From: Rhizobium sp. TH135
GTDB taxonomy: Bacteria; Pseudomonadota; Alphaproteobacteria; Rhizobiales; Rhizobiaceae
Direction: 5' to 3'
DNA: 64,000 bases
NCBI RefSeq assembly: GCF_002855515.1
Contig: NZ_PKRP01000002.1
Location: 558,001 to 622,000 of the forward strand
In this document: piece after piece, positions 8,111 to 17,138 of the stretch
Numbering within the stretch: the first letter of the stretch is position 1
How the letters are laid out: each line of letters starts with the position of its first letter
The notes under the pieces: generated by a model
Seen by the model: only the letters and a program-made list of their open reading frames with translations
What the model was told of the DNA's origin: nothing
Database searches by the model: none
Position numbers and translations under genes: made by a program

Positions 8111-8217
8111 CTGCGGCAATGGTCGCACCCTCGGCATCGCATTTGCAGTTGGCGAAAGCCTCCCGCTCCATTATCTGAACGTGCACAGATGAATGTCCGA
8201 GCGGAAAGAATATCGAA

Positions 8218-9375
8218 ATGACCGAATTGTCGCGTGATCGGGTGATTGAGGCGCTGAAGGGGATCCGGGGACCGGATCTCGAAGGCAACATCGTCGACCT
8301 CGGCATGGTCTCCGATGTCTTCATTTCCGACGCCAAGGTCTATTTCTCGATCAATGTGCCGGCCGAGCGCGCCCAGGAACTGGAGCCGCTGCGTCAGGCG
8401 GCCGAGCGTACGGTCAAGGCCATCCCCGGCGTGAACGGTGCCGTGGTCAGCCTGACGGCAGAGCGCAAGCAGGGTTCCGCCCCGCCGCCGCGTCCCCAGC
8501 CGGCCGCTCCCGCCCAGGGCCACGGACATACTCACAATCACGGTCCCGCTCCGAGCGGCCAGCAACGCACCAAGGCCGGCGTCCCGGGCATCGATGCGAT
8601 CATCGCGGTCGCCTCCGGCAAGGGCGGCGTGGGCAAGTCGACGACAGCGGTCAACCTCGCCCTTGCGATGAAAGCCAACGGTCTGCGCGTCGGCATCCTC
8701 GACGCCGACGTCTATGGTCCGTCCATGCCGCGCCTTCTCGGGATAACCGGTCGCCCGCAGCAGATCGAGAACCGCATCATTGTGCCCATGGAGAATTACG
8801 GCATCAAGGTCATGTCCATGGGCTTCCTCGTCGACGAGGGCACGGCGATGATCTGGCGCGGACCGATGGTCCAGTCGGCGCTCATGCAGATGTTGCGCGA
8901 AGTGGCGTGGGGCGATCTCGACGTGCTCGTGGTCGACATGCCGCCGGGCACCGGCGACGCACAGCTGACCATGGCCCAGCAGGTGCCGCTATCAGGCGCC
9001 GTCATCGTCTCCACGCCGCAGGACCTGGCCCTGATCGATGCCCGCAAGGGGCTCAACATGTTCAATAAGGTCGAGGTGCCAGTCCTCGGCATCGTTGAGA
9101 ACATGAGCTACTTCATCGCGCCGGATACCGGCAATCGCTACGACATCTTTGGCCATGGCGGCGCAAAGGCGGAAGCCGAGACCATCGGCGTGCCTTTCCT
9201 CGGTGAAGTCCCGCTCACGATCTCGATCCGCGAGACGTCGGATGCCGGCACACCTGTCGTCATGAGCGAGCCCGACGGTCCGCAGGCCAAGGTCTATCGC
9301 GATATAGCGACCAAGGTCTGGGAACAGGTCAAGGCCCGTTCCGGCCGAGCCGCCCCCGCGATCGTCTTCGAGTGA
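8218..9375 (+). CDS. mrp: Mrp/NBP35-family Fe-S cluster carrier ATPase
   Basis: A 385-residue cytoplasmic P-loop ATPase that carries Fe-S clusters to apoproteins. A MIP18/DUF59 domain (about 5-82) is joined by a Pro-rich linker with a His cluster (HGHTHNHG, 102-109) to the Mrp ATPase domain (about 125-370). That domain has the deviant Walker A GKGGVGKST (134-142), LDADVYGPS and VVDMPPGTGD. The CxxC that binds the bridging cluster in ApbC/Mrp, expected after ENMSYF, is A301-P-D-T304 here, so both cysteines are missing. This variant may bind clusters differently. It is preceded by the sigma-54/small-RNA element and followed by corA. Confidence 0.93.
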   Translation: MTELSRDRVIEALKGIRGPDLEGNIVDLGMVSDVFISDAKVYFSINVPAERAQELEPLRQAAERTVKAIPGVNGAVVSLTAERKQGSAPPPRPQPAAPAQGHGHTHNHGPAPSGQQRTKAGVPGIDAIIAVASGKGGVGKSTTAVNLALAMKANGLRVGILDADVYGPSMPRLLGITGRPQQIENRIIVPMENYGIKVMSMGFLVDEGTAMIWRGPMVQSALMQMLREVAWGDLDVLVVDMPPGTGDAQLTMAQQVPLSGAVIVSTPQDLALIDARKGLNMFNKVEVPVLGIVENMSYFIAPDTGNRYDIFGHGGAKAEAETIGVPFLGEVPLTISIRETSDAGTPVVMSEPDGPQAKVYRDIATKVWEQVKARSGRAAPAIVFE

Positions 9376-9418
9376 TATCGGGCAAACAGGGCCGCAAGAT
9401 TCGGTGCGTGTAAGCCTC

Positions 9419-9455
9419 CAGCCGTGCGTCGGCTGCATTGCTGTGCTGCAGCAAT
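9419..9455. repeat. Two tandem hairpins between mrp and corA
   Basis: CAGCCG-TGCGT-CGGCTG (9419-9435) and ATTGCTG-TGCTG-CAGCAAT (9437-9455) are perfect inverted repeats placed back to back after mrp. There is no clear T-run, so a termination or RNA-stability role is uncertain. Confidence 0.4.
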
Positions 9456-9531
9456 TGATTTGGCTTTCGTTCCGGGTCTATGATTGTGTCCACGACTTCA
9501 ACGCGCGGCGTGCCATGAAGGTGACCAGTCC

Positions 9532-10509
9532 TTGATAAGGGCCTATCGAAGAGACGGAAGTGTCGAAGTCATCGGCATCGAGCCGACATTTGGCGAATTC
9601 CCCGAAGACATCATCTGGATCGACCTGATCAAGCCGACCATCGAGGAAGAACACCTCGTTGAGGGCAAGATCGGCATTCCGCTCCCGACTCCGGAAGAGC
9701 TGAAGGATATCGAGCCCTCCAGCCGCCTCTATGTCGAAAACGAGGCGATCTACATGACCGCGTCTCTGCTCTACCGGGCAGATTCCAGCTATCCGCTGCT
9801 GACAGACGTAGCCTTCATTCTCTATCGCGGCCGGCTGATCACCATCCGCTACGCCGAGCCAAAATCCTTCGCCCTGTTCAGCGCCAGCCTCCTTCGGCTG
9901 AATGGCCAGTGCGACACCGGCGCGACGCTCCTCGGTCATCTGCTGGAGACCATCGTCGACCGGACCGCCGAGATCCTGGAAACGCTGGCTGCCCGCCTCG
10001 ATGCGCTGTCGATCACCATCTTCGTCAATCGCAAGGCCGCCAAGCGCCGCCCGCCGCGCTTCCTGGAAGACAAGCTCCTGGATATTGCGAGCCATCACCA
10101 GATGGTCAGCAAACTGCGCGACAGTCTGGTCTCCCTGTCGCGTCTCGTCATCTTCCTGCAGTCGCAGCCGATTGTGCGACGGGAAGAAGATGCCGCCGAA
10201 CTCTGTACCATCGTCGCGCGCGACATCCAGTCGCTTGGCGAACACGCGGCCTTTGTCGGCAACAACATCACCTTCATGCTGGATGCCTCGCTCGGTCTGA
10301 TCAATGTCGAGCAAAACGCCATCATCAAGATCTTCTCGATCGCCTCGGTGGTCTTTCTGCCGCCGACCCTGGTCGCATCAATCTACGGCATGAACTTTGA
10401 TTTCATGCCGGAACTGAGATGGAGCTTCGGATACCCCATGGCACTTTTTGCCATGCTCTTGTCCGCCATCATCCCCTTCCTGTTTTTCCGTTGGAAAGGC
10501 TGGCTCTGA
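9532..10509 (+). CDS. corA: CorA-family magnesium/divalent metal transporter
   Basis: Homopentameric inner-membrane channel for Mg2+ and sometimes Co2+ or Ni2+. The product ends in two membrane helices with the signature YGMNF between them and a short basic tail (FRWKGWL), as in the CorA family. The cytoplasmic funnel fills about the first 260 residues. I chose the TTG at 9532 (MIRAYRRDG, 325 residues), which gives a family-like N-terminus; the frame also extends up to an ATG at 9484 whose 16 extra residues look non-homologous. kup follows after 15 bases, so the two ion-uptake genes are probably co-transcribed. Confidence 0.88.
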   Translation: MIRAYRRDGSVEVIGIEPTFGEFPEDIIWIDLIKPTIEEEHLVEGKIGIPLPTPEELKDIEPSSRLYVENEAIYMTASLLYRADSSYPLLTDVAFILYRGRLITIRYAEPKSFALFSASLLRLNGQCDTGATLLGHLLETIVDRTAEILETLAARLDALSITIFVNRKAAKRRPPRFLEDKLLDIASHHQMVSKLRDSLVSLSRLVIFLQSQPIVRREEDAAELCTIVARDIQSLGEHAAFVGNNITFMLDASLGLINVEQNAIIKIFSIASVVFLPPTLVASIYGMNFDFMPELRWSFGYPMALFAMLLSAIIPFLFFRWKGWL

Positions 10510-10524
10510 CGAGCCTGGAACCCC

Positions 10525-12426
10525 ATGCAGCAGATCGATCACCAGCCGCAGGCTGGCCCGAAGGATGTACGCAGTCTTCTTCTCCTCTCTCTCGGGTCAG
10601 TCGGCGTCGTCTATGGCGACATCGGCACGAGCCCGCTTTATGCCTTTCGCGAGGCATTGAAGCCGATCGGCGTCGACGGCATCACCCGCGTCGAGATCAT
10701 CGGCCTGATCTCGCTGATGATCTGGTCGCTGACCATCATCGTCACGCTGAAATATGTGCTCTTCCTGCTGCGCGCCGACAATGACGGCGAAGGCGGCACG
10801 CTGTCGCTGCTGGCCCTCCTGTCGAAGACGGCAAACGGGCATGGGCCGATCCTGATGGTGCTGGGCCTGATCGGTGCCGCCCTCTTCCTCGGCGATTCCA
10901 TGATCACGCCGGCCCTGTCGGTTCTTTCTGCCGTCGAGGGCCTCAAGCTGGTCGCCCCGGACCTGTCGGACTTCATCGTGCCCATTTCGCTCGCGATCCT
11001 GATAGGCCTCTTTGCGGTCCAGTCGCGTGGAACGGGCGCGGTCGCCCGCTTCTTCGGCCCGATCACCGCGGTCTGGTTCATTGTCATGGCAGCCGGCGGC
11101 ATCTATCACATCTTCGATGATGTCGGCATCTTCGCCGCCTTCAATCCCTGGTATGCCGCGTCCTTCCTGGTGCGCGAAGGCTTTCTCGGCATTGTCGTCC
11201 TCGGCGCCGTCTTCCTGACGGTGACAGGTGCAGAAGCCCTCTATGCAGACCTCGGCCACTTCGGACGCAAGCCCATTCAGCTTGCCTGGTTCGCCCTGGT
11301 CTTCCCGGCACTCGTCTTGAATTATCTCGGCCAGGGCGCACTTGTCCTGAGCGACCCCTCGACGGCCTCCGATCCGTTCTTTCTGATGTTCCCGTCCTGG
11401 GCGCTGCTGCCGATCGTGATCCTTGCGACCTTTGCCACGATCATCGCCAGCCAGGCGGTCATCACCGGCGCCTTCTCGCTGGTGCGCCAGGCGATCCATC
11501 TCGGCTTCCTGCCGCGCATGCAGATCCTCTTCACGTCGGAAACCCAGACCGGCCAGATCTATCTGCCCTCGGTCAATACCCTGCTGCTGGTCGGAGTCCT
11601 GTCACTCGTCCTGCTGTTCGAAAGCTCGGAGGCGCTCGCGACCGCCTATGGCATCTCCGTTACCGGTGCCATGGTCGTGACCACCATCATGGCCTTCGAA
11701 TTCGTGCGCAAGAAATGGAACTGGAGCCTGCCGCTTGCGGTCGCCGTGCTCACCCCGCTTCTGATCCTGGAACTGGTTTTCCTGGGGGCCAACCTCCTGA
11801 AGATCCACGACGGCGGCTATATTCCTGTTCTCTTCGCGGCAGCCTTCACCGTGGTCATGTGGACCTGGCGCCGCGGCTCCGCGATCATCTTCCAGAAGAC
11901 CCGACGGGATGATGTGGCGCTGGAAGATTTCATCGCGATGATCGAGCGGAAGAGCGAGCATGGCCCCGCCTGCGTGGCCGGGACAGCGATCTTCCTGACC
12001 AGCGACCCGACCCGGGCCCCGGCGGCGCTGATGCACAATCTGAAGCACAATCACGTCATCCACGAGCGCAACATCGTGCTGACCATCCGCACGCTCGGGC
12101 GCCCGCGTGTCGCCGAAGAAGAGCGGTTTGCCGTCGAGGAATTGTCCGAGCGTTTTTCCCGAGTGGAGATCCGCTTTGGCTACATGGAGACGCAGAACGT
12201 CTCCAAGACGCTGGCGAGCCTGCGCCGCGGTGGCCTGAAGTTCGACATTATGTCGACCTCCTTCTATCTCGGCCGCCGCAAGCTGGTGGCCGGTGCCGGC
12301 ATGGGTATGCCCCATTGGCAGGACCGCCTCTACATCGCGCTCGCAGAAGCGGCAGCCGACCCCTCGGATTACTTCCGCCTGCCGGCCAATCGCGTAATCG
12401 AACTCGGCTCGCACGTCATCATCTGA
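10525..12426 (+). CDS. kup: Kup system potassium uptake protein
   Basis: A 633-residue inner-membrane K+/H+ symporter of the KUP/HAK family. The N-terminal signature [20 protein letters not shown] is present, about 12 hydrophobic helices fill residues 18-445, and a soluble C-terminal domain of about 180 residues follows. The length matches rhizobial Kup proteins (about 630). It starts 15 bases after corA, suggesting one transcript for Mg2+ and K+ uptake. Rhizobia often have more than one kup copy, so kup1 or kup2 cannot be decided from this window. Confidence 0.95.
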   Translation: MQQIDHQPQAGPKDVRSLLLLSLGSVGVVYGDIGTSPLYAFREALKPIGVDGITRVEIIGLISLMIWSLTIIVTLKYVLFLLRADNDGEGGTLSLLALLSKTANGHGPILMVLGLIGAALFLGDSMITPALSVLSAVEGLKLVAPDLSDFIVPISLAILIGLFAVQSRGTGAVARFFGPITAVWFIVMAAGGIYHIFDDVGIFAAFNPWYAASFLVREGFLGIVVLGAVFLTVTGAEALYADLGHFGRKPIQLAWFALVFPALVLNYLGQGALVLSDPSTASDPFFLMFPSWALLPIVILATFATIIASQAVITGAFSLVRQAIHLGFLPRMQILFTSETQTGQIYLPSVNTLLLVGVLSLVLLFESSEALATAYGISVTGAMVVTTIMAFEFVRKKWNWSLPLAVAVLTPLLILELVFLGANLLKIHDGGYIPVLFAAAFTVVMWTWRRGSAIIFQKTRRDDVALEDFIAMIERKSEHGPACVAGTAIFLTSDPTRAPAALMHNLKHNHVIHERNIVLTIRTLGRPRVAEEERFAVEELSERFSRVEIRFGYMETQNVSKTLASLRRGGLKFDIMSTSFYLGRRKLVAGAGMGMPHWQDRLYIALAEAAADPSDYFRLPANRVIELGSHVII

Positions 12427-12449
12427 GCGACACACCTGTGGATGACTAC

Positions 12450-12477
12450 AAGGCCGCCGAATTTTATCGGCGGCCTT
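12450..12477 (+). terminator. Hairpin after kup
   Basis: AAGGCCGCCGA (12450-12460) pairs with TCGGCGGCCTT (12467-12477) around an ATTTTA loop, 24 bases past the kup stop. The stem is strong but there is no long T-run. The AGGCCGCC core recurs in two other gene-end hairpins of this window. Confidence 0.6.
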
Positions 12478-12517
12478 GTGCGTTTATCGGCTGCTGCTCC
12501 CGAAGCTGTGATCCGCC

Positions 12518-12540
12518 GTTAACCAAGCATCAAGGTTAAC
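12518..12540. promoter_or_regulatory. Inverted repeat GTTAACC-N9-GGTTAAC upstream of the hydrolase gene
   Basis: A perfect 7-bp inverted repeat, 59-81 bases before the cell wall hydrolase start. Each arm resembles a TTAACC half-site of CtrA, but the spacing is not the full TTAA-N7-TTAA box (only TTAA-N7-TCAA is met). A regulatory site is likely; the regulator is inferred. Confidence 0.35.
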
Positions 12541-12598
12541 AGGAGATATTTCTCTAATGTAATCCTGTCGAGTTCCGGAACGCCGGACCCGTATCGGT

Positions 12599-13792
12599 AT
12601 GAGTTGGAGTGTGGCCTTGCGTCCCAAGTTTCGTCCTTCGAAGAAGGTCCTCTCCCGGCTGGAGAACTGGACCTCTCCCCTGGTCTTCGGCCTTGCTTCC
12701 TGGCTGATCTTCCCCTCCGTTGCCGCCCAGGCCGATCTGGCAGGGCTTCTGACCGGCGTCGACCGTGGCGCCAGCAACTGGCGCATGGTGATGACCACAA
12801 CGCCGGCGGGTTCGATCCACGAAGCCAATCTCGCATTCTCGGAAGGCGAGGCCTCGGAAGCGCTGTCCGGCGGCGCCGGCCTCATCCTGCCCGATGGCCG
12901 CCGCATCGCCTTTGACGGCGGCAAGGCGGATCCTGCTTCGCTGCCGGATGAAATGCGCGTCACCCGTGATCAGAAGAAGGGCAGGGTGGTTGCCGTCGAG
13001 CAGATGCTTCCGCCGCGCGCCTTCTCCGCCGGCTCGATCCTGCAGCGCACCAGCTCTCTCATGGAGCCGGAACTGAAGACGCCGTCCGTCTTCGCCCGCG
13101 AGGAAGACAAGGCCAAGCCGGTGGAACTCGCGAGCTTCTACTTCAAGCGCGAAAAGCCCCCGGTCGATCCATCGCTCACGCCGATGATCGCCGATCTCGT
13201 CACCAACAGCGTTCCAGACGTGCTGGCCACGGCCTATGCCCCGCCGCCGCCGGATTATGCCTCGGTTTCGCCCTTCGATAGCATCCTCGCCGACAAGCAG
13301 CCGGATCAGGGTCGCTTCATTCCCGACATCGATCCGCAGGATCACGCCTGGGCGGCAACGCCGCTGCCGGCCAACGTCTTCTCCGACAAGGAGCAGAAGT
13401 GCCTGGCGGAAGGCATCTACTTCGAGGCCCGCGGCGAATCGGTAAAGGGTCAGGCAGCTGTTGCCCAGGTCATCCTGAACCGCGTGCGCAATCCGCATTA
13501 TCCCGACACCATCTGCGGCGTGGTCTATCAGAACGAAGATTGGCGCAACCGCTGCCAGTTCTCCTTCGCCTGCGACCGCATCCCCGATATCGTCGCGTCG
13601 CCGCGCCACTGGAAGATCGCCAAGGAAATCGCGATGGCCGTCACCGCCGGCAAGATCTGGTTCAAGGACGTCGGCTCGGCCACGCATTACCACGCCACCT
13701 ATGTGCGCCCGGCCTGGGGCCCGACGATGAAGCGCGTGGAAAAGATCGGCAAGCACATCTTCTACCGCACCTATGGCGGCGGCTGGAGCTGA
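12599..13792 (+). CDS. SleB-type cell wall hydrolase
   Basis: A 397-residue secreted or membrane-anchored protein with a C-terminal hydrolase_2 (SleB/CwlJ) domain at about 262-390. The catalytic Glu lies in EGIYFEARGES, followed by AQVILNRV, CQFSF and THYHATYVRPAW. The SleB fold cleaves peptidoglycan glycan strands; in non-sporulating rhizobia such enzymes serve wall remodelling. The N-terminus has a basic segment and one hydrophobic helix (about 28-44, FGLASWLIFPSVAAQA), perhaps a signal anchor. The middle (45-260) is Pro-rich and lacks a known domain. No strong ribosome site precedes the ATG. A GTTAACC palindrome upstream hints at cell-cycle control. Confidence 0.88.
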   Translation: MSWSVALRPKFRPSKKVLSRLENWTSPLVFGLASWLIFPSVAAQADLAGLLTGVDRGASNWRMVMTTTPAGSIHEANLAFSEGEASEALSGGAGLILPDGRRIAFDGGKADPASLPDEMRVTRDQKKGRVVAVEQMLPPRAFSAGSILQRTSSLMEPELKTPSVFAREEDKAKPVELASFYFKREKPPVDPSLTPMIADLVTNSVPDVLATAYAPPPPDYASVSPFDSILADKQPDQGRFIPDIDPQDHAWAATPLPANVFSDKEQKCLAEGIYFEARGESVKGQAAVAQVILNRVRNPHYPDTICGVVYQNEDWRNRCQFSFACDRIPDIVASPRHWKIAKEIAMAVTAGKIWFKDVGSATHYHATYVRPAWGPTMKRVEKIGKHIFYRTYGGGWS

Positions 13793-13797
13793 TCCGG

Positions 13798-13992
13798 TCA
13801 GCGCAGCCGATCGAGCCAGCCGCTGAGAAGCGGCACGATCAGGAATGTCGCGAGATAGGTGAGCGGCACTGCGGCGAAGATGTAGAGCATCGGCGTCAGA
13901 TTGCCCTCGGGACCGAAGGTGAACGCCGCCTGCACGCCGATCATCCAGCCGATGACGATGCTGATTCCGATGTGGATGAGGAAGCGTGTCAT
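13798..13992 (-). CDS. Small conserved-looking membrane protein
   Basis: A 64-residue product from the ATG at 13992 (MTRFLIHIGISIVIGWMIG). Two hydrophobic helices (about 4-18 and 33-55) are joined by a short loop, with a basic C-terminus (WLDRLR). A longer frame back to 14049 exists but adds a charged, non-hydrophobic leader. It is tail-to-tail with the cell wall hydrolase, 5 bases apart. I do not recognise a family; the compact two-helix pattern and gene-like codon use support a real gene. Confidence 0.6.
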   Translation of the reverse strand: MTRFLIHIGISIVIGWMIGVQAAFTFGPEGNLTPMLYIFAAVPLTYLATFLIVPLLSGWLDRLR

Positions 13993-14241
13993 GGTCGTCT
14001 CGGGGCGGGCAAGGTCACGCAGCCTCCCATGTCGGTGCATCCCACGCAACCGTTACTGCCGAACGGTCTGCCATCGCGGACGTTATGCGCGCTCGTTCTC
14101 CACCAATGTGGCAGATTCTGGCCCAGCCTTGCGGCCAATTGACCGGAATTGCCGTCCGTCATCTGCGATGAATCGGCATCTTGGACTTAAGTCTATGATT
14201 TTTCGGGGTTAATTTGTGGTGAAACTTGGTGCTGTCACGCC
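13993..14241. other. Intergenic region upstream of the F0 operon
   Basis: No gene is visible. It holds an inverted repeat ACCGTT-N7-AACGGT around 14049-14067 of unknown role and runs into the atp promoter described separately. Nothing else stands out. Confidence 0.45.
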
Positions 14242-14270
14242 TTGACTATGCAGGGCCTCAAAATTATGGT
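14242..14270 (+). promoter_or_regulatory. Sigma-70-type promoter of the atpIBEF2F operon
   Basis: TTGACT (14242-14247), 17 bases, TATGGT (14265-14270). The CTTGAC -35 element is typical of rhizobial housekeeping promoters. The predicted start is near 14277, giving a leader of about 98 bases before atpI. Confidence 0.6.
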
Positions 14271-14374
14271 GCGCCCGACTTCAAAGCGGGCCAGAAGGCT
14301 TTCTATCTCGCCGTTTCTGCATTCAAATCGGGCGCATAAACGGCCCCTGAAACAGGTAACGGACGGAGAGAGCC

Positions 14375-14737
14375 ATGACGGACCACCGGGAAGAAGATCT
14401 GGAAGAGCGCCGTAGACGATTGGCCGCCGAACTCGCAGTGCGGGATGGCAAGGTCAGGGACGAGGAACGCGCCGAGGTAAACGCCGATCAGACCCGCAAG
14501 GGCTATGGTATGGCGATGAAGATCTCGAGCGAGTTCATCTCTGCGATCATCGTTGGTGCGATTCTGGGCTATCTTTTCGACTACTTTGTGGGTACGGGGC
14601 CTTGGGGCATGATCATCATGCTGCTGATTGGCTTCTGTGCCGGCGTGTTGAACGTCATGCGCGTTGTCGGGATCGTGGCCTCGCCGCATCCGGCCGATCG
14701 CAGGATGGACTTTAAAGACAAGGGCGACGGCCGCTGA
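14375..14737 (+). CDS. atpI: ATP synthase protein I (F0 assembly)
   Basis: A 120-residue inner-membrane protein that helps assemble the c-ring. A charged N-terminal half with clustered Glu/Arg precedes two membrane helices (about 54-72 and 76-98, with VGAILGYLFDYFVGTGPWG and MIIMLLIGFCAGVLNVMRV). A short basic tail ends the protein. The AtpI length and its place at the head of the F0 operon support the call. A promoter lies about 105 bases upstream and atpB follows 56 bases after the stop. Confidence 0.9.
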   Translation: MTDHREEDLEERRRRLAAELAVRDGKVRDEERAEVNADQTRKGYGMAMKISSEFISAIIVGAILGYLFDYFVGTGPWGMIIMLLIGFCAGVLNVMRVVGIVASPHPADRRMDFKDKGDGR

Positions 14738-14793
14738 CGCGCCAGCCTGAATGAGAATTGACCGCTTCGGCGGCGAAAGCGAAAGAGCAGAAC

Positions 14794-15543
14794 GTGGCAA
14801 ACGATCCTACTCATCAGTTCCTGGTTCAGAAGATTGTCCCGATCGAAATCGGCGGAATTGATTTCTCGTTCACCAACGCTTCGCTTTTCATGGTTGCGAC
14901 CGTCGCCGCCGCTTCCAGCTTCCTCTACTTCTCGACCTCGAATCGCGGTCTGATCCCGACGCGCATGCAGTCGGTCGCCGAGATGGCCTATGAGTTCATC
15001 GCCTCCATGCTGCGCGAAGGCGCCGGCTCCAAGGGCATGCACTTCTTTCCGATGGTCTTCTCGCTGTTCATGTTCGTGCTGACTGCAAACCTGCTCGGCA
15101 TGTTCCCCTACTTCTTCACGATCACCAGCCAGATCATCGTAACCTTCGCTCTGGCCCTCTTCGTGATCCTGACGGTCCTGATCTATGGCTTCTACAAGCA
15201 TGGACTGCACTTCCTCTCGATCTTTGCGCCGTCTGGCGTGCCGGTAGCGCTTCTGCCGCTGGTCTCGACGATTGAGGTCGTGTCCTTCCTGTCGCGCCCG
15301 ATCAGCCTCTCCGTCCGTCTTTTCGCCAACATGCTGGCCGGTCACATCACGCTCAAGGTCTTCGCGGGCTTCGTCGTGTCGATGAGTGCCGCCGGTGCCG
15401 TCGGCGTCGCGGGCTCCATCCTGCCCCTCATCATGACCGTCGCCATGACTGGTCTCGAATTTCTCGTTGCCTTCCTGCAGGCCTACGTCTTCGCGGTACT
15501 GACTTGCATGTACCTGAACGACGCTGTGCATGGTGGTCACTGA
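14794..15543 (+). CDS. atpB: F0F1 ATP synthase subunit a
   Basis: Integral membrane subunit a, forming the proton half-channels against the c-ring. I chose the GTG at 14794 ([20 protein letters not shown], 249 residues) because the product then begins as rhizobial AtpB does; a TTG 36 bases upstream opens the frame earlier. Five to six membrane helices are evident. The essential Arg lies in the conserved stretch [17 protein letters not shown]. The C-terminal helix ([18 protein letters not shown]) is typical. Confidence 0.95.
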   Translation: MANDPTHQFLVQKIVPIEIGGIDFSFTNASLFMVATVAAASSFLYFSTSNRGLIPTRMQSVAEMAYEFIASMLREGAGSKGMHFFPMVFSLFMFVLTANLLGMFPYFFTITSQIIVTFALALFVILTVLIYGFYKHGLHFLSIFAPSGVPVALLPLVSTIEVVSFLSRPISLSVRLFANMLAGHITLKVFAGFVVSMSAAGAVGVAGSILPLIMTVAMTGLEFLVAFLQAYVFAVLTCMYLNDAVHGGH

Positions 15544-15615
15544 GAATAAAGTCGCTGGCCCCGGCCAACCGGGCGTCAAAAACAGCCGCAACAACCCATT
15601 CGAAGGAGTATCCAT

Positions 15616-15843
15616 ATGGAAGCGGAAGCAGCAAAGTACATCGGCGCGGGTCTCGCATGCCTCGGCATGGCTGGTACCTCCCTCGCTCTCGGCCGTATCT
15701 TCGGTGACTACCTGACGGGTGCCCTGCGCAACCCGTCGGCTGCCGACAGCCAGTTCGGCCGTCTGGTATTCGGCTTCGCCGTTACGGAAGCTCTGGGCAT
15801 CTTCTCGCTGCTCATCGCTCTCCTTCTCCTGTTCGCCGTCTAA
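15616..15843 (+). CDS. atpE: F0F1 ATP synthase subunit c
   Basis: A 75-residue proteolipid of two membrane helices that forms the rotor ring. The polar loop contains RNPSA, and the proton-carrying acid is the Glu in FAVTEALGIFSLLIALLL of helix 2. AAGGAG lies at a good distance from the ATG (gaaggagtatccatatg). Length and sequence match rhizobial AtpE. It sits 72 bases after atpB. Confidence 0.97.
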   Translation: MEAEAAKYIGAGLACLGMAGTSLALGRIFGDYLTGALRNPSAADSQFGRLVFGFAVTEALGIFSLLIALLLLFAV

Positions 15844-15924
15844 TAACGGCTGGAGTTTGGGATCACGGCGCGCCGAAAAGGCAGCCGTGATCTCGCGCAT
15901 TTGAGCATACACCTGGAGGTGAGC

Positions 15925-16515
15925 ATGTTTGTGACCCCCGCCTTTGCCCAAGAGACCCCGGCAGAAGGCCAGCTTCACACCGAGACCGGCGTGGCCCAAG
16001 ACGCGGGACATGGCGGCGGCGTGTTCCCGCCGTTCGATTTCTCGACCTATCCTTCGCAGCTTCTGTGGCTGGTGATCACGTTCGGCGTGTTCTACATGCT
16101 CATGCAGAAGGTCATCGTTCCGCGGGTCGGCGGCATTCTCGAAAACCGCCACGACCGCATTGCTCAGGATCTCGATGAGGCCGCTCGTCTGAAGTCCGAA
16201 GCCGATGCAGCCATCGAAACATACGAGCGCGAGCTGACCGCGGCCAAGGCGAAAGCCGGCCAGATCGCTTCCGCCGCGCGTGATGCATCCAAGGCCAAGG
16301 CCGACGCCGAGCGCGCAGCCATCGAGACGGAACTCTCCGCCAAGATCGCTGCTGCCGAAAGCCGGATCGCCGACATCAAGGCCCGTGCATTCGCTGAAGT
16401 CGACACGATTGCCATCGACACCGTCGGTACGATCGTTGAAGAACTGATCGGTACCAAGTCGACCGCAGCCGACATCAAGGCTGCCGTCTCCGGCATCGCC
16501 AAGCAGGGAGCGTAA
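15925..16515 (+). CDS. atpF2: F0F1 ATP synthase subunit b' (AtpF2)
   Basis: Second b-type stator subunit, found in alphaproteobacteria, cyanobacteria and plastids. I start at the ATG at 15925 ([12 protein letters not shown]), behind GGAGGTGAGC; an ATG-type frame 24 bases earlier lacks this site. The 196-residue product has an acidic, Gly/His-containing N-terminal extension, one membrane helix ([20 protein letters not shown]) and a long Ala/Lys/Glu-rich coiled coil that forms the peripheral stalk with subunit b. atpF begins 5 bases after its stop. Confidence 0.94.
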   Translation: MFVTPAFAQETPAEGQLHTETGVAQDAGHGGGVFPPFDFSTYPSQLLWLVITFGVFYMLMQKVIVPRVGGILENRHDRIAQDLDEAARLKSEADAAIETYERELTAAKAKAGQIASAARDASKAKADAERAAIETELSAKIAAAESRIADIKARAFAEVDTIAIDTVGTIVEELIGTKSTAADIKAAVSGIAKQGA

Positions 16516-16520
16516 GCATC

Positions 16521-17000
16521 ATGGACGCTTCATTTTTCGCACTCGTTGCGCTCGTTCTCTTCTTCGTCCTGCTCGCCTACCTGAAGGTTCCGGGCATGAT
16601 GGCGAAGGCCCTCGACGAGCGCGCGGACAAGATCCGCGACGAACTCGCCGAAGCCAAGCGCCTGCGTGAAGAGGCCCAGCACCTGCTGGCCGAATATCAG
16701 CGCAAGCGCAAGGAAGCCGAAGCCGAAGCTGCAGCCATCGTTGCTGCCGCCGAACGCGAAGCCGCTGCCCTGACCGCCGAAGCCAAGCAGAAGACCGAGG
16801 AATTCGTTGCCCGTCGCAACGCTCTTTCCGAGCAGAAGATCAAGCAGGCCGAAACCGAAGCCGTGAATGCCGTTCGCGCTGCTGCCGTCGACCTCGCCAT
16901 TGCTGCTGCTGAAAAGGTTCTCGCGAAGAAGGCCGATGACGGCGTACAGCAGTCGCTGTTCAAGGCCTCCATCGGTGAGGTCAAGTCGCGCCTGAACTGA
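16521..17000 (+). CDS. atpF: F0F1 ATP synthase subunit b
   Basis: A 159-residue stator subunit with an N-terminal membrane helix (FFALVALVLFFVLLAYLKVP) and a long Ala/Glu/Arg coiled coil, pairing with b' to hold F1. It ends the F0 operon; a strong terminator follows 36 bases on. F1 genes (atpHAGDC) are not in this window, as expected for alphaproteobacteria where F0 and F1 operons are separate. Confidence 0.95.
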   Translation: MDASFFALVALVLFFVLLAYLKVPGMMAKALDERADKIRDELAEAKRLREEAQHLLAEYQRKRKEAEAEAAAIVAAAEREAAALTAEAKQKTEEFVARRNALSEQKIKQAETEAVNAVRAAAVDLAIAAAEKVLAKKADDGVQQSLFKASIGEVKSRLN

Positions 17001-17036
17001 GTTCAGCCGACCGCAACGACGATACTGTCTATTTGA

Positions 17037-17069
17037 CGCCCCGATCGATTTCTCGGTCGGGGCGTTTTC
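17037..17069 (+). terminator. Rho-independent terminator of the F0 operon
   Basis: A 12-bp stem (CGCCCCGATCGA, 17037-17048, with TCGGTCGGGGCG, 17053-17064) closes a TTTC loop and is followed by TTTTCT. One G-U wobble is present. A textbook intrinsic terminator directly after atpF. Confidence 0.9.
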
Positions 17070-17138
17070 TATTGGGGCGTTTACTGGCGCTTTATGGGAA
17101 TGGCCGCTGCCTCCCAGAGGAGGCAGAGAACTCGACCG

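Noticed and set aside
14205..14222. CtrA-like box near the F0 operon
   Set aside because: TTAA-N7-TGAA is imperfect, and a good sigma-70 promoter explains the operon.
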